Below are positions 42,611 through 54,725 of a stretch of DNA of 64,000 bases, piece by piece. Position 1 is the stretch's first letter; each line of letters opens with the position of its first letter. The stretch is from NCBI GenBank assembly GCA_024362935.1, contig JANCRA010000065.1:1302001-1366000 (forward strand), written 5' to 3'. This DNA comes from Setophaga petechia (Eukaryota; Chordata; Aves; Passeriformes; Parulidae). The notes below the pieces were generated by a model that made no database searches, had not been told where the DNA came from, and saw nothing but the letters and a program-made list of their open reading frames with translations. The translations under genes were made by a program, and so were the position numbers.

Positions 42611-44975
42611 AAGGATCAACTGAATCAACACAAAGTGACAAAAACAATCAAAAGCACTCATAAGACAATTGTACAAAATGCAAACAATTCTGAGTTCCCA
42701 ATGTGCCAACAGATTTCTTGGAGTGTCTTAGATCTGGCAGGAGGGGATGCAGGGTTTTCTTAGCACAGTTTATCAGGAAACTGAGTCATACATACTGAAC
42801 CTCTGCTCCATGGCCTCCTCACTGTCACTGTGCAGCAAGGAGGCCCAGAGGCTGCTGTGCTCAGGTCCTTTCAGGGATGAAAACAGCGGCCAGTGCCAGC
42901 TCCAGCTGCAGCAGCTCACAAGAGGAGACTCCTTCCAGAAGCTCTGTTGGCTCCAGTGTGGAAGACCAGCAGAGCACACTGGAAGCCAGCCTCCATTGCA
43001 GCCACCCCCCAGCTGTGCCCATCATCACTGCCGAGCTATTCTGCAGGAAAGCTTTTACAGACCAATCAGTTTGGATGTAATTAAAATCCCAGTACATTTC
43101 ATCCAGCCATTTTGGTATTAGAACAAAACCATATGACTGCACAGCCTTTTAAAAAATATTTTAAAATAAATTTTCAAATCAACAGTCTGAGTAGGACTCA
43201 GAATAAAAACTCTACCAAACTTCAACTCTATTGGAAGATTTCCTTGTCACCCTGTGAATCAACTCTACATTCAGACGATTAAAAGTCCCAATTATGCTGG
43301 TTTTGGTATGGGTAGGAATTGGGGAAGGGTCTTCTTCCTTCTCAACTCTGTGCTGCAGTGCCTTTGGGATGTGGCCTGCTGGCCATTGTTTGTGCAGCCC
43401 TGGTGTTTCTACATGAGGCAGAAAGTGCAATTGCATTTCCAGCCAAAAGCCCATGAGGAGTGGGCAGCCAGAGCTGTGCCAGACACAGGCCAGCAGCTGT
43501 GCCGCCAGAGGGTTTTGGTTCCTGCCCAGTGCAGCTGGTGCATCTCTCCCGTGAGTGCCTCCCCTGCCCAGGTGCCCATGGAGAGCAGGTGCAGGGTTCT
43601 GCAAGGGCTATGGAACAGGGTGGGGATGTCTGCTGGCAACAGAGTGCAGTGGAGAGCAAACAGTCCAGGGTGTTCCTGGAGTGTGTGACAGAGAACTTGT
43701 GACACAGCTGGGGACTGAGCCAGGGAGGGAAGGCCCTCCTGGAGCTGCTGTGTGTGAAGAGAGAAGGGCTGGTGGGTGACAGGAGGGTTGGAGGCGGCCT
43801 TGGGCTCAGTGATCACAAATCCTTGTGTTTGATTCCCAGAGAAGGAAGGAGAGATGTTGGGGAAGTGTTGACCTGCAACAAATTGTGAATTTGTTAAGCT
43901 TTAACAGGCAGTGCTTAGTCATACCTTCCCTCACACCAGTGGTTGATGTGTGCAAGTGGATGTCTTAGCCTTGAGAATAAAGACAGTGGGCCTACTGAGG
44001 AGGTAGCTGCAATGCATTCAAGGAGAAGAAGGCTCTTAAGCATGGAAGGAGAATTTGAGGAATGGGATGTTCACCACATGACCACCAGAGACCCTCAAGA
44101 GACCCCTACTACTCTAAATGTCAGTAATTTTGGGGAAGTGATTTAAACATGTCAAATACTTTGTGAGAATGTTTAGCCTGCGAGTTTGAGCAAAGTAATG
44201 AATAAAAGTAATGAAAGTAATTTCTTAGTTCCATGGATACTAACACGTGGGTGTGCATGTTTCAGGGAAGTGATTTCCCCACACACCCAGCACTGAAATA
44301 AAGTAAAGCCTCTTTTCTCACACTGAGCTGGCAGTGTGGATCGGGCCCTGCTCGGTAACTTTCATTTTGGTCATTTCTATTGAAGCATGAAGAATGGTTG
44401 AAATGAAATCTTTTCCAGCTGTCTCCATCTTGTTTACCTTTTGGAGGACCAAGGTTCTGTGCTGCAGGTGTCCTGGGTGTGTGCAGAGCAGAGCAGCCCC
44501 AGACACGCCTTGGTTTGCCCACAAGTTGTCATGCCTTGTTCCCAGGGGTGCCCAGCTGTGGCAGGAGAAGGAGCCCGCAGTGCAGTGGGCACCGTGCCCT
44601 GCCCAGCCGGGGCTCTCTGGCACAGAGCAGCAGCAGCAGCGCCAGCACTGTTCAACCCGCTCCTGCCTTGGCTTCCCCTGGCACACAGGAGCCTCTGGAA
44701 ATCAGCACCGCCAGTGGCGTTCCCAGCTTGGAGCTGCTGCTGCTGGGGGCAGATGCTGCCAGTTCGACTGCTGCCAAAGGGGAAGGAAGGCAGAGATGTA
44801 CAGGCACCGGAGCCCTGGGCATGTCCAATAAAGGGGCAAATATGTGGGGAGATTTGTTAGGAAGCATTTAAGCTGTTATGCCAACAGTGGCTTCTCTCCT
44901 GGTTCTGTGTGTTCTAGATGAGTAATGCAATGGCTGGCTCTGACAATTAAGAAGTAGATGTTATGTGGATGTTCA
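42611..44975. other. No gene recognised
   Basis: Mixed sequence with overlapping ORFs of up to 145 codons in several frames, none with a motif. A CAG-rich patch lies at about 44625-44640. Confidence 0.45.
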
Positions 44976-44977
44976 AA

Positions 44978-45336
44978 TGTGTAGTGATGATATTGTAAAA
45001 TAACCTCCCATAGTCCTCTTTCCCATCCCCCTTGTAACAGCCTCGGGAGTCAGGGCATTTGTGGAGGGCTGGTTTGGGACCAGCAGGCAGGGTGTAAGAA
45101 CATCTGACCTCCAGTCAAGATGCAAGAAAGTAATCTCCACCAATGGACAGCAGATAAAGAGTTGACCGACAAAACTTTTGGAGGAGCTAAGGGTATAAAA
45201 GGCAGAGCATCCTTTTTGTAGATGAACACATGTCTGCTACTCATGGAGACTCCCAATGCTTCAATTTTTCCTTATTCAGTCTTTTCTTAAGGTTTAATAA
45301 ACCTCTAAAAAGTTAAAGGAGGGGTAGTTTCTCACA
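44978..45336 (+). mobile_element. Probable LTR, about 359 bp
   Basis: Starts TGTGTAG, ends TCTCACA. TATA box GGGTATAAAAGGC (about 45189-45201) and AATAAA (about 45296) are correctly spaced. No internal sequence attached, so a solo LTR is likely. Confidence 0.6.
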
Positions 45337-45599
45337 TGTGCAATGCTGTGGGCCATTTTCTTGGTCTGGTTTCCTTTGCTTGTGTCCCATCTGAGTGCTC
45401 AGTTGGAGTACAGACTGTAGGTGCTTGGGGCACTCTTGGAGTTCCTCTTGGATCCCCTGAACAACAGGGTTTGGCCCATGAAGGGAATTTGTGCTGCTTT
45501 GTGTCAGAGGAGAATTTCCAAAGCCATTTTGTGTTTGCTGTAGGGAAGGTTGGTTATTGCTTGGCATAAATTCCCAGACCAACATGGAGCGTTTGCTTT

Positions 45600-46860
45600 G
45601 TGATGTCAGGGCATGGTTGCCACCTGGTCACAGTGACATCAGAAGGTTGCCTTGGTGCATGGAAGGCCTGAGTGTCAGAGCAGCCCTAGGCCTTGCTCAG
45701 TTGAGGAGAACTTTCCTGGTTGGCGCCTTTGTCAGCGGGGAGCTGCCCACTGACAAGAGCTCTGTGTTTTCTCGTGTTGTGGTGAACTCCCACAACACTG
45801 CTACCATGTTTCACCATCTGGCCACGGCAGCTTTTGCTGCCTATGGCATTACTTTTTCTGCCTACTACATGACACACTTCTACCGTAAGTAGAGGTTTCC
45901 CTTCTGCTTAGGTTAGGGTGTATCCTAACCTGGCTTTTGTGTGTCTTCCTGCTCTTTCTTGGCAGCTGAGTTTCTGATTTTGAAACAGAAAGAGCATTAG
46001 GATGCCACTGGTTTGGTAAAGCTCCTGTCAAGACGTTCAGCTAAAAAGGGGGTGTCTGTAGCCACAGGGGCAGCATTTGCAGGGGAAGCTGCAGGGGTTC
46101 TGTTCCCTCCACGGGAGAGTCTGTGGCATCAGAGTCTGTCATTTCCTCAGTTTGATGGGACAAGCAAGACACTTTTGAAAATGTAGACTGGCAGACCTTC
46201 AGGGAATGCCTTCTAAAAACTGCAGTTGTTCCCAGAATTCAGGGAAAGCTTCTTTCTTTCTATGATTTGTCATGAAGGGATTTGACTGTCTAACTTGACC
46301 TTTTACTGAGTGCTAAAATAGTTACTCCCTTGGAAAGGAAGTGCAAACTCTAAAGCAGTGAGTGTCTGCTCCTGAACTCTAGAGGTGCTGCTGTGCTCTT
46401 CCACAATAGAACTGCCACAGCTCAGGGGGATTTTGGGAAGCTTTTCTGGGCAACTGTTTCCTGCAAGTTAATGAGAATTAGTGCATGTAACTGATTGCAA
46501 AAAAAAAAAAAAAAGACCTGAAGGAGAGGATTTTAGAAGCTGTTTTATGTGTTTGGTAGAACAGGAGCATTGAGTGTTAAAGAACAGTTTGCATTTTCTT
46601 GATCATGTTTGTATTCATTTACTGGCTAAACAGGCCAAAAAGTAGGCACAGCCAAGAATATTGTCCTGATCCCTTTCTGGCTGTGTGAATGAAATGTGTC
46701 TTCTGGTAGGATGTTGTGAAACAGGAAATCATCTCTGTTTAGGTTGACTTGTTCTGTGGGATTCAGAGGCCCAGGCAGTTTTCTGACAGCATCTGCTTCA
46801 TTTTCCCTTCCCACTACAGGTCACCTGAAGCGTGTATTCAGCAGTGCGGAAGATCCTGAG
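45600..46860 (+). CDS. Unrecognised two-exon coding fragment
   Basis: An open frame ends at 45884 with donor CTACC/GTAAGT. The next exon, 46820-46860, has acceptor CCACTACAG and donor GAG/GTGAGTG. The join keeps frame (phase 1) and reads ...TFSAYYMTHFY-RHLKRVFSSAEDPE. The first part includes a hydrophobic stretch (MFHHLATAAFAAYGITFSAY) that could be a membrane segment. No family is recognised. The 5' limit is unclear, with candidate starts at 45584 and 45807. Two good splice sites that preserve frame argue that it is, or was, a real gene. Confidence 0.4.
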
Positions 46861-47329
46861 GTGAGTGTGAAAGGAACATTTCATATTTGTGGTGTTTAAG
46901 AATTGTAGAGGAGGATGTGAGCTTGGCCAGTAGCAGTAGACTGTAGAGGGCCATCTCAGAAGGCCGAAAGAAAATCCATTTTCATTCCTGCAAAAACAGT
47001 AAGAAAGGCAGAGATAGATATTTTTAAATTTCCATCTCAGAGCTTTGAAGAACTAAAAACTTAGTTTTGCAAAGAGAACAATTCTTGCTGACAGCAGATA
47101 AGGAAATTTAACACAGAGCAATTTCTTCTACAGTTAAATTAGATCATTTTAATATAAACAGAGTGACTTAGAATCCTCTTCCTATCAAACTTTATGATAC
47201 CTACTTGGAACATGAGGTGGTAGACAAGGAAGGCCATCTTGCAATGGTGCCTGCTGTATCTGCAGTGCATTGGGCACCTTTGTGGCTGGGGAGCTGTGTG
47301 GGCCAAAAGGACGCAGGGCTGGCGGCCTT
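46861..47329. other. No feature recognised
   Basis: AT-rich intron-like sequence. Nothing supported. Confidence 0.4.
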
Positions 47330-47620
47330 GAGCAGCTGAAGATGAGGCAGCGTGTGGCCAGGGGGCCAAGCAGGCCGAGGGCACGGTGGCCTGTGCCAGC
47401 AGCAGGGGGGCAGCAGGAGCAGGGCAGGGAGCGTGGCCCTGTGCTGGGCAGCGCTGCGGCCACAGCTGGAGTGCTGTGTGCAGCTGTGGGCCCTGGGAAG
47501 CACAAAGCCATGGAGGGGCTGCAGCGTGTGCACACAAGGACAGGGGAGCTGGGCAAGGGGGTGCAGCACAAGGCCAGGGAGGAGGTGCTGAGGGAGCTTT
47601 AACCTGGACAACGGGAGCCT
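47330..47620 (+). mobile_element. CR1 LINE fragment
   Basis: GTGTGGCCAGG..., GCTGGAGTGCTGTGTGCAGC followed by TGTGGGCCC, and GGGGCTGCAGCGTGTGC-type phrases match the CR1 reverse transcriptase 3' region in sense, strongly mutated. Confidence 0.65.
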
Positions 47621-48472
47621 CGTGAGGGACCTTCAGGCAGACTTCCATCAATCCCTGCATGACAGTGCTCAGCACAAGGGCTCTTTCCCCGCCAAACATC
47701 CCCTCACTGCATCCAAGGGCTTTAGACACCGGAGTGGCTGACACTTCCATCCTGTGGTTTGTGGGTTTCCAAGGAGGAGAAGCCCTGTTCATTTTCTCTT
47801 TTTCCAGCAAGCAGGATGATTCTGCACAATCTTTTCTGCCCTTATCAAGCTCTGGAAGTCATTCTGCACCCTTTGTGGACCTTGATGCAGATGGAGCTTT
47901 TGGGTTTCCAGGCCTTGATGCATGGCCTTAAAGATCTCTTTTAGTTGAATAGTACCTGAGACTTTCTGCAGCCCAGGGAATCGGAGTGTGTTATGTTTGG
48001 GAATTGAGCAGGAGATCAATGCTTTGCATTCCAGCTGTTCCTCAGAGATGACAGGAGCTGGGAGGGGCTGGGCTGCATTTCTGATTCCAGCCACTTCAGC
48101 ACTGTCAGTGTGGTTGAATCTAAGAGAACTTGCCCGAGCACAGATGCACAGAGTGCAGTTCCCAGTACAATGCTCTGGGTCTGATTGCATTCCATAAGGC
48201 CCCACACGCTCCAGATTCCCCAAGAGTGTGCTTTTTTGAGCAACAGGAGAGAAATCCCAGGATTGCTGCTGATTGGGACACTGGCTACCAAGTTTTGATG
48301 TGTGTAGCAACAGAGAGGACAGTAAAGGGAGATTATAGTAGTGAGATCTATCTGTCTATCTTCCTACCTATCTATTTAGTTAACATTTACATAAATGAAT
48401 CTTCCTGGCTCTGGAAGTTGGAGGTGCAAAGGTCACCTAAAGCATCCCTTTTGGGAGAGGAATAGAGACATG
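47621..48472. other. No gene recognised; short TCTA-type simple repeat
   Basis: 48345-48380 holds an irregular ATCTATCTGTCTATC repeat. The rest is unassigned. Confidence 0.45.
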
Positions 48473-49095
48473 TTGCCTCGACCAATTCTGAGCAGGCAGA
48501 GATGTTTCCCACTCCAGAGATGGTGTTTTTTCCCCTCAGAGTTGTTTTCCTCCTCTGGCCTCTCCTGCCCTTAAAGCCGCAGTTAATTCTTTAAATTTCC
48601 GCTTGTCCTAGAGAGGTGGAACAATTCCATGTTTAGGTGGTGTTTGGTGACTCTGGTCATACATGCCACGCATTACATGGCACATGGTTTCCTTCACTGG
48701 CATCCCCAGGGCTGTGTAAGTGCATTTGTTAATGGGGACTTAGGAGAGTCTCTGTTACTGCTGGTCAGAATTCTCAAGTGACAAAAGAGGGAGAAGGAAC
48801 ACCTTGGTCCTCTTCCATATTCTGAGGTGGCCATAGAGGTTCTCTGACTTCCATCTGAGGATCTTTCCATGCATCCTTTTCTCCTGAATGACCCGGTTTT
48901 CTAACAAGAGTGTTGATGTCAGGAAGGAGGAATGCTGGTGCAGGCCTGAAGAGAACGTGAACTCCAGAAGTGTCTCTCACAAGGAGTGAGCTCACCCAGG
49001 AAGCCACCTGCAGAGCCAGGATAGAGCTGTGGGACAGGGCAGGGTGTCAGTCACTAGTGAAAGACAAACAGGACATAGCAAAAGCTGAGGGAGGC

Positions 49096-49389
49096 TGTCG
49101 CTATAGGACACGAAAGAACACAAGCACACCCGCTCTCAAGGTGAAAGGAAAAAAGGGACGTTTATTTTTCTGACTCCAATATTTATAGTTTTACAGTAGT
49201 GACAGCGGATTGGAGGGTGACAGTGACACCTCTCCAATTACACTGGTTAAACCAACAGTCCATCAAATCTCTCCTCCTCCATCGAAGAAATGCAAACACT
49301 AAGTTATTTACAAGAAAGTGTGTGAGAAAATTCTCTACAAGAATGTCAACATCAGAAGGCTTAGAAAATCTTAAAAAACCAGGGTGACA
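49096..49389 (-). mobile_element. ERV1 3' LTR
   Basis: 294 bp, TGTCACC...GCGACA on the minus strand. Contains CTATAAATATT and AATAAA. It pairs with the 5' LTR at 55534-55828, with on the order of twenty differences by eye. Confidence 0.9.
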
Positions 49390-49403
49390 TCTCACCCTTT
49401 TTT
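49390..49403 (-). other. ERV1 polypurine tract
   Basis: AAAAAAGGGTGAGA on the minus strand, directly abutting the LTR, as expected for plus-strand DNA priming. Confidence 0.8.
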
Positions 49404-49465
49404 GTTTAAAAAAGAAAAAAAGGAAAAGAAAATGAACAATGTGAAAAAGGAAACATGAACAATGT

Positions 49466-51469
49466 TCAGTGTCCATTTGCAGAGGAATCATCGCAGTGAT
49501 CACTCTCATCATCTTCATCCGAGTCATCACTCAATGATTCACCCGCCTGATGCCTTTCAGGTTGGTCACGGTTTCCATCCTGCTCGTCGGCTGGATTCTG
49601 CCTCTGCGGTCGCAGGTCAGGGCGAACACATTTCGAAGGTACCCAGCGTACCCCAGTATCTGTGGATACACAAGCATGCCCTGAAGCGATAAGGTCATAG
49701 GGACCTTCCCACTGTTTGGTGACTAAATTCCGCACCCGAACCTTCACCCGAGGCTGATGTGCCTCGTCCGCAGCCTGCAACGAGAGATGGTGATTCAAAA
49801 TGACAGGGTTATTTGAGTTCTGTGGCACAGTGAGATGATTAATTGTGCACAAAGCTTTTGCCAACCGACTGTGCGGGGTTTCACCCTGCATTCCCCAATT
49901 TTGTTTAGGAAGAACCCGCTTCAGAGTACCATGAGCACGTTCCACAATAGCCTGACCAGTGGGAGAATGAGGGATACCAAACTTGTGCGAGACACCCCAC
50001 AACTGCAGGAACTGCCGCAACGTTTGCGATGCGTAAGCAGGACCATTGTCAGTTTTCACAGCAGAAGGTGTGCCCAGAACGGCAAAGGCCTGCCTCCAGT
50101 GGGCGAGGACATCATGGACCTTCTCCCCAGTGTGAGCTGAAGCCCACATCGCAGAGGAGAACGTGTCCACCGTGACATGCACATACTTGAACCGGCCAAA
50201 CTCAGCAATCTGGGTGACAGCGGTCTTCCAAAGCTCCAAGGCCCTAAGGCCCCTGGGGTTTACCCCTGCTGGCAAAGGCAGAGCAAGTGCATGGCAGTCA
50301 TCACATGACTCAACAATGTCACGAGCCTCAGTTGGTGTCAGCTGTAACTGCTTCTGCAGGGTATGTGCATATTGGTGGAAAAACTCATGTGATGCCTCGG
50401 CCTGCGCGAGTGTATCAGGCTGAGGCGCCACCCATGCTGGGTTAGCCAACTTGTCAGCCCTCGTGTTACCTTCCCTGATAAAGCCTGGCAAATCGGTGTG
50501 ACTCCTCACATGCAGAACATAAAAGGGATGAACCCGGGCCTGAATGGCACACCACAAGGTCTTCAGTAAATGAAAGGAGGCAGGATTACTGACCTCCTTC
50601 AAAACCGAATGACCCAACCGCTGTGCGATATCAGCCACATAGGCGGAATCCGTGACCAAGTTGAAAGGTTCCTGGGAAAATTTCTCAAATGCCGTGACAG
50701 CAGCCCTCAATTCAACCAATTGGGCTGACCCATCCTCATGACCTTCCAGAACCTGCCACTCAGATCCATCCCTCCAGGTAACAATGGCCTTTCCTGTTTT
50801 CCCTGAACTGTCAGTAAAGACGGTGGGTCCTTGCACAGGTTCCTGACTATTTTTGGGCCGCAAAGAAATTTGTGTGGATTTCGCCATATGCAGTAGCCTA
50901 TGGCTGGGCAGATGATAAGTGATCTGCCCTGAAAAATTTTCCAGAGCACTCTGCAGGGACACACTGTTTGCAAAGCTCCAATCAAAATCCTCCCGTTGCA
51001 CCAGGAGTATGATCTTTGCAGGATCCGCACCCATCAATTGCAAACACCATTGCCATCATTTGATTATCAAGCGAGCAATCAGCTCAAACAATGCAGTTGC
51101 CGTCTTCTGCGGCTGATGGGGCAGGAAGACCCATTCCAGAACATGCAAGGAATCAGACCATTTGTCACTCCATTGGCCAATGATGCCTGTGGGATACGAA
51201 TCCGGAGTGATGATGAACACAGTGACATCAACGGAGGGGTCAATGCGATAAACTTGGCAAGTTGAAACAGCTCGCTGAACCACCTCCAACGCCTCACGTG
51301 CCTCAGGGGTCACTGTGTGAGGTGACTTTAAATCAGAGTCTCCTTTCAACAAATCATACAGAGGAGACAGCTGTGCGTCGGTTAGTCCCAAGTACGGACG
51401 TAACCAAGTGATGACACCTACCAATTTCTGAACATCATTCAGTGTCTTCACAGAATGCACAAATTGCAC
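49466..51469 (-). pseudogene. pol: ERV1 pol: RT connection, RNase H and integrase
   Basis: One frame broken only by a TGA at 51056-51058. The 51056-51469 part is the end of RT. The 525-codon part (49466-51043) holds RNase H with its acidic residues at 78, 111, 132 and 197. Integrase follows, with the zinc pair H219/H223-C247/C250, then Ala at 275 where the first catalytic Asp belongs, then D332 and E368 (spacing 35). The copy in the other arm keeps Asp at that first position. The C-terminus is a strongly acidic tail rich in Asp/Glu/Ser. It ends 76 bases from the LTR, so no env lies between. Element is betaretrovirus-like. Confidence 0.9.
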
Positions 51470-51516
51470 CTCTTAGTGACGGATCTTCTGTCCAGTATTT
51501 TCACCCCCAAGTACTT

Positions 51517-52140
51517 CTAAGGTGGTTGTTGTTGAACCTTTTCTGAAGCCACTTGCAGTCCATGAGCATGCAAAACATCGAGCAACTGAGGCGGAATCCT
51601 CAGCAGGTCCTCCTGAGTGGACGCGGCCACCAAAATGTCGTCCATATAATGATACAGACGTGCATCAGGAAACTGCTTGCGAACTCCAGACAAGGCACGG
51701 GCCACATACCACTGGCATATGGCAGGAGAATTGTGCATTCCCTGAGGCAATGTCCTCCACTGATATCTCTGTGCGGGCTCAGCCTTGTTAATTGCTGGCA
51801 CCGAGAAGGCGAACTTCGGTCTGTCATCGGGATGCAAAGGAATTGTAAAGAAACAATCCTTCAGATCCACAATGAGGACCTGCCAGTGCGTGGGAAACAT
51901 GGTAGGCGATGGAATGCCCACCTGCAATGTTCCCATGCTTTCCATCACGGCATTAATCTTTTGGAGGTCCTGCAACAACCTCCATTTCCCAGATTTCTTT
52001 TTGATGCAGAAGACAGGAGTGTTCCAGGGACTGGAAGAAGGCTCCAGATGGCCCTGGTCCAACTGCTCCTGCACCAGATTCTGCAGGGTGTCAAATTTAT
52101 CTTGAGGGAAGGGGCCACTGTTTTTCCCATACAGGATTGT
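51517..52140 (-). pseudogene. pol: ERV1 pol: reverse transcriptase
   Basis: 186 codons open, with Asp-70 of motif A and YMDD at 143-146. The frame is interrupted upstream near 52105 by an indel and downstream by a TAG at 51514-51516 and a frame change near 51470. Intact core motifs but not translatable as one protein. Confidence 0.9.
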
Positions 52141-52200
52141 CCACCAGCCACCATATAGGAGGCGTTGGACACTTTTCGCCCTTCACTGCAGTGGCCCCCA

Positions 52201-52701
52201 TCAAAAATCCGTCCCGATGCGCACCCCATAGACAGACAGAACATCCCTCCCCCAAAGGTTGGCAGGAGCAGAAGTAACATGAGGCCTAACCCAGGCTGTC
52301 TGTCCCTCCGGGTTCGTGACCAGCACAGGCTGCTGGCTCATGTAGCATTGTGCCATCCCTCCCAGGCCTGCGACAGACGTCCCCACTGGATCCAAGGGCC
52401 ACTCCGGGGGCCAGGCAGCTAGGGAGAGAACCGTGACGTCAGCACCACTGTTGAGAGGCCCTCAGAGGTGGATTTCCAACGGCGCCACACCAGGAACAGA
52501 CAGGGTACGCAGCATCTCGGGACGGTCCTTGGTCAGGACGGCAGTCCAGTGAACTTGAGGCGACCCAGTGGATCCAAAGCCACCAGGTCCACGTGACTGG
52601 TCTGCTGTCCTGCAAACAGAGGACTTAAAAGGCACAAGTTGAGCGAGCCGCGTCCCTCTCCGGATCATGATGGGGGGGTGGGTGTGGAGACCATGGCACA
52701 A
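52201..52701 (-). pseudogene. pro: ERV1 dUTPase end and protease
   Basis: Continues the dUTPase begun in the gag frame, including its Gly-rich last motif (RGPGGFGSTG). Protease follows. A TGA at 52459-52461 interrupts it. The active-site triad reads Asn-Ser-Gly (codon AAC on minus, 52450-52452) where the retroviral family has Asp-Thr/Ser-Gly, so catalysis would be lost. The GRDVL motif of the C-terminal half is present. The frame change from gag falls in a run of seven C (minus strand) near 52675. Confidence 0.8.
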
Positions 52702-54554
52702 ATCTGCCCTGTGAAGTCTGCATCAATGAGCCCCAGGTGAACAATGATGCCCTGAAGGGTGGCACTGGACCTCCCCATAAGGAGAGCACTCATTTCCCCA
52801 CCCAAGGGGCCAAAGGCATCCAGGGGAACCTTGCGTATCTCAGAAGGTTCTAAGACAGTTGTTGCTGCAGTGCAAACATCCACACCTGCTGATCCACGGG
52901 TGCTGGCTGCAAGCCGGCAAAGGAGACCTCCATCGGCTCCTGGGTCTGGAGAGAAGCTTGTGTCCGCACGCACCCCCTCCTGCACGCTCCGCTTTACGTT
53001 TCCCGAGCCTGGCAAGCCCTGGCTGTTAACATGAACAGTTGCCTTGGAAACATTGAACATGTGATTCGGCCTACCACACCGACCGCACAAGAACATGGGA
53101 AATTTGACCTTTTGCACTTTCTTCCCTTGCTCCTTGCCAGCCTGTGCAGTCTCCTGCTGTGGTTGTTTGCCCTGTGGCACCGCCCAAACTGGCTGCACAG
53201 CGGCAGCCACAGTGACCAACTTCCAACCCAGGGGAATGATGTCTGCACAGGCCTCCGCCATCTCGGAGATAGTAGGGACACCAGGCAGAGCCACTATGAC
53301 CTTCCTACAAGCAGCATTGCAATTACACCTGACAAGGCTTGCAATCATAACGCTCCTAGCCACAGGATCAGGCACCTGCCTCTCCATGGACGCAATCAGC
53401 CTCGCCACAAGTTCCATGAAAGGCTCATCATCCCCCTGGACAATGGTTGCAAACGGCTGCTTTGGAGCAGCCATCTCCAGGGTCTGGACAATCGCTGCCA
53501 TGCCCAGCGTATGGCACTGGTCAAGCACAAGGGGATCAAATCCAACCTGCCCCTGAACATTCTCATAATGCCCTGTCCCCATCAGCATGTCAGCAACAAC
53601 CCGACGCCTGGGGTCCTGCTGCGCCAGTGCAGCATTCTGCACCACCGCTTGCGCCGCCAAACAAGTCCACTTGGTCTCAAAAACAGCAGATTGCACAGGG
53701 TCAAAAAGAGAATGTGCCACACGACAGAGATCATGAGATGTCAGCACATCCGTAGCAATCCTCCGGAGAGTCTGCATAATCTCAGCAGACCCCAACCCAT
53801 GCTGAGCAACTGCTTCGCGGAATTCCTTCTCCATCCTATATGAAAGGGGTTCATGGGTGTTATGAGCAATGCCCCTGATCATAGGGAAAGCCTGGGGACC
53901 CCCTGGCAAAGCCACCGCACCTGCTGTGTCCTGGCCCTTGGGCCCCATGGGGACAAGAAGGGATGATTGACGGGGAGTCAGGTCAACACTACTTGCCCTT
54001 GCAGCACTGGCAGAGCCAGAGGAGGCCACTCCGTGACCCTGCAGATGCCGCGAGGAGACAGGCTCATTCATCTCGTCTGTCTTGGTTTTGGCCTCTTGCC
54101 AGAAACGCTCAGGGTGCTTTGGACGCACAGTCACCTGGCACGCAGGAAGTGTCCAATGATTTGACGAGAAAGCGCCATGGCCCCGGGCACCCACCGGCCT
54201 CCCACTGGCCGTGTCAGCAGTTGTGCTAAAGGTAAATACCTCAGCGCCCTGCCGTGCCGCAGCTCCAGCAGGGGACTCCTCGGTGGACACAGGTGCCAGC
54301 ACAGCCCACAAATCCAGCGCGGGCCGGGATGAGACAGGCACGAGGCCCCCAGCCCCTGACACGGGGGAGGAGCGGGATGCCGAGAGAGGCGCGGCCCGCG
54401 GAGCCGCTTCCCTGGGGGGCGGAACAAGGGAGCCGGGCAAGCCCCCTATGAGAGCCCGTCCCAAGCCGCAAGACTCCACAGCGGGCACCGCCCCCACCGA
54501 GCAGAGAGGGGTGGGCTGCCCGCCGACCGGAGCGGGGATGGACGGAGCACCCAC
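52665..54554 (-). pseudogene. gag: ERV1 gag: capsid, nucleocapsid and start of dUTPase
   Basis: 629 codons. A Pro/Ala-rich region (1-200) precedes the capsid (about 200-440) with the major homology region at 371-391. One zinc knuckle lies at 490-503 in which the last Cys is Ser (CGRC-GRPN-H-MFNV-S). dUTPase motifs start at about 541 (GSAGVDV, GRSS, GLIDADFTG). Nucleocapsid followed by dUTPase is the betaretroviral order. The true N-terminus is upstream in another frame (55200-55424), so the leading Met here is not the original start. Confidence 0.85.
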
Positions 54555-54587
54555 CGATGCCCTGCCCCCAGCTGCCTTCGCCTACTA

Positions 54588-54725
54588 CGCATGCCCAGCA
54601 GGCTGCACAGACCCAGAGACCGGCAACGCTCTGCCCCCAGCAGCTTTCACCGACTGCGCATGCCCAGCAGGCTGCATAGACCCAGAGATGGGCAAAGCCA
54701 CCCCCTCCACTGAGGAGCCCGACTC
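54588..54725 (-). repeat. 69-bp tandem duplication in the gag linker
   Basis: Two copies of a 69-base unit (54588-54656 and 54657 on), encoding a 23-residue repeat containing QPAGHA on the minus strand. Confidence 0.8.

Larger units (their letters stand above)
48473..51305. repeat. Left arm of a large inverted repeat
   Basis: Reverse complement of 61660-64000 and probably beyond the window. It includes about 620 bases of non-retroviral flank (48473-49095), the 3' LTR and the 3' part of pol of ERV1. The other arm lacks about 0.5 kb (end of pol and the front of the LTR). Confidence 0.85.

Noticed and set aside
48774..49007. Coding gene in the flank of the inverted repeat (minus 48774-49007, plus 63396-63698)
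   Set aside because: Similarity between copies is explained by the duplication itself. There is no family motif and the ends differ.
52994..53843. Plus-strand ORFs of up to 270 codons across ERV1 gag
   Set aside because: They are antisense shadows of the capsid and nucleocapsid reading.
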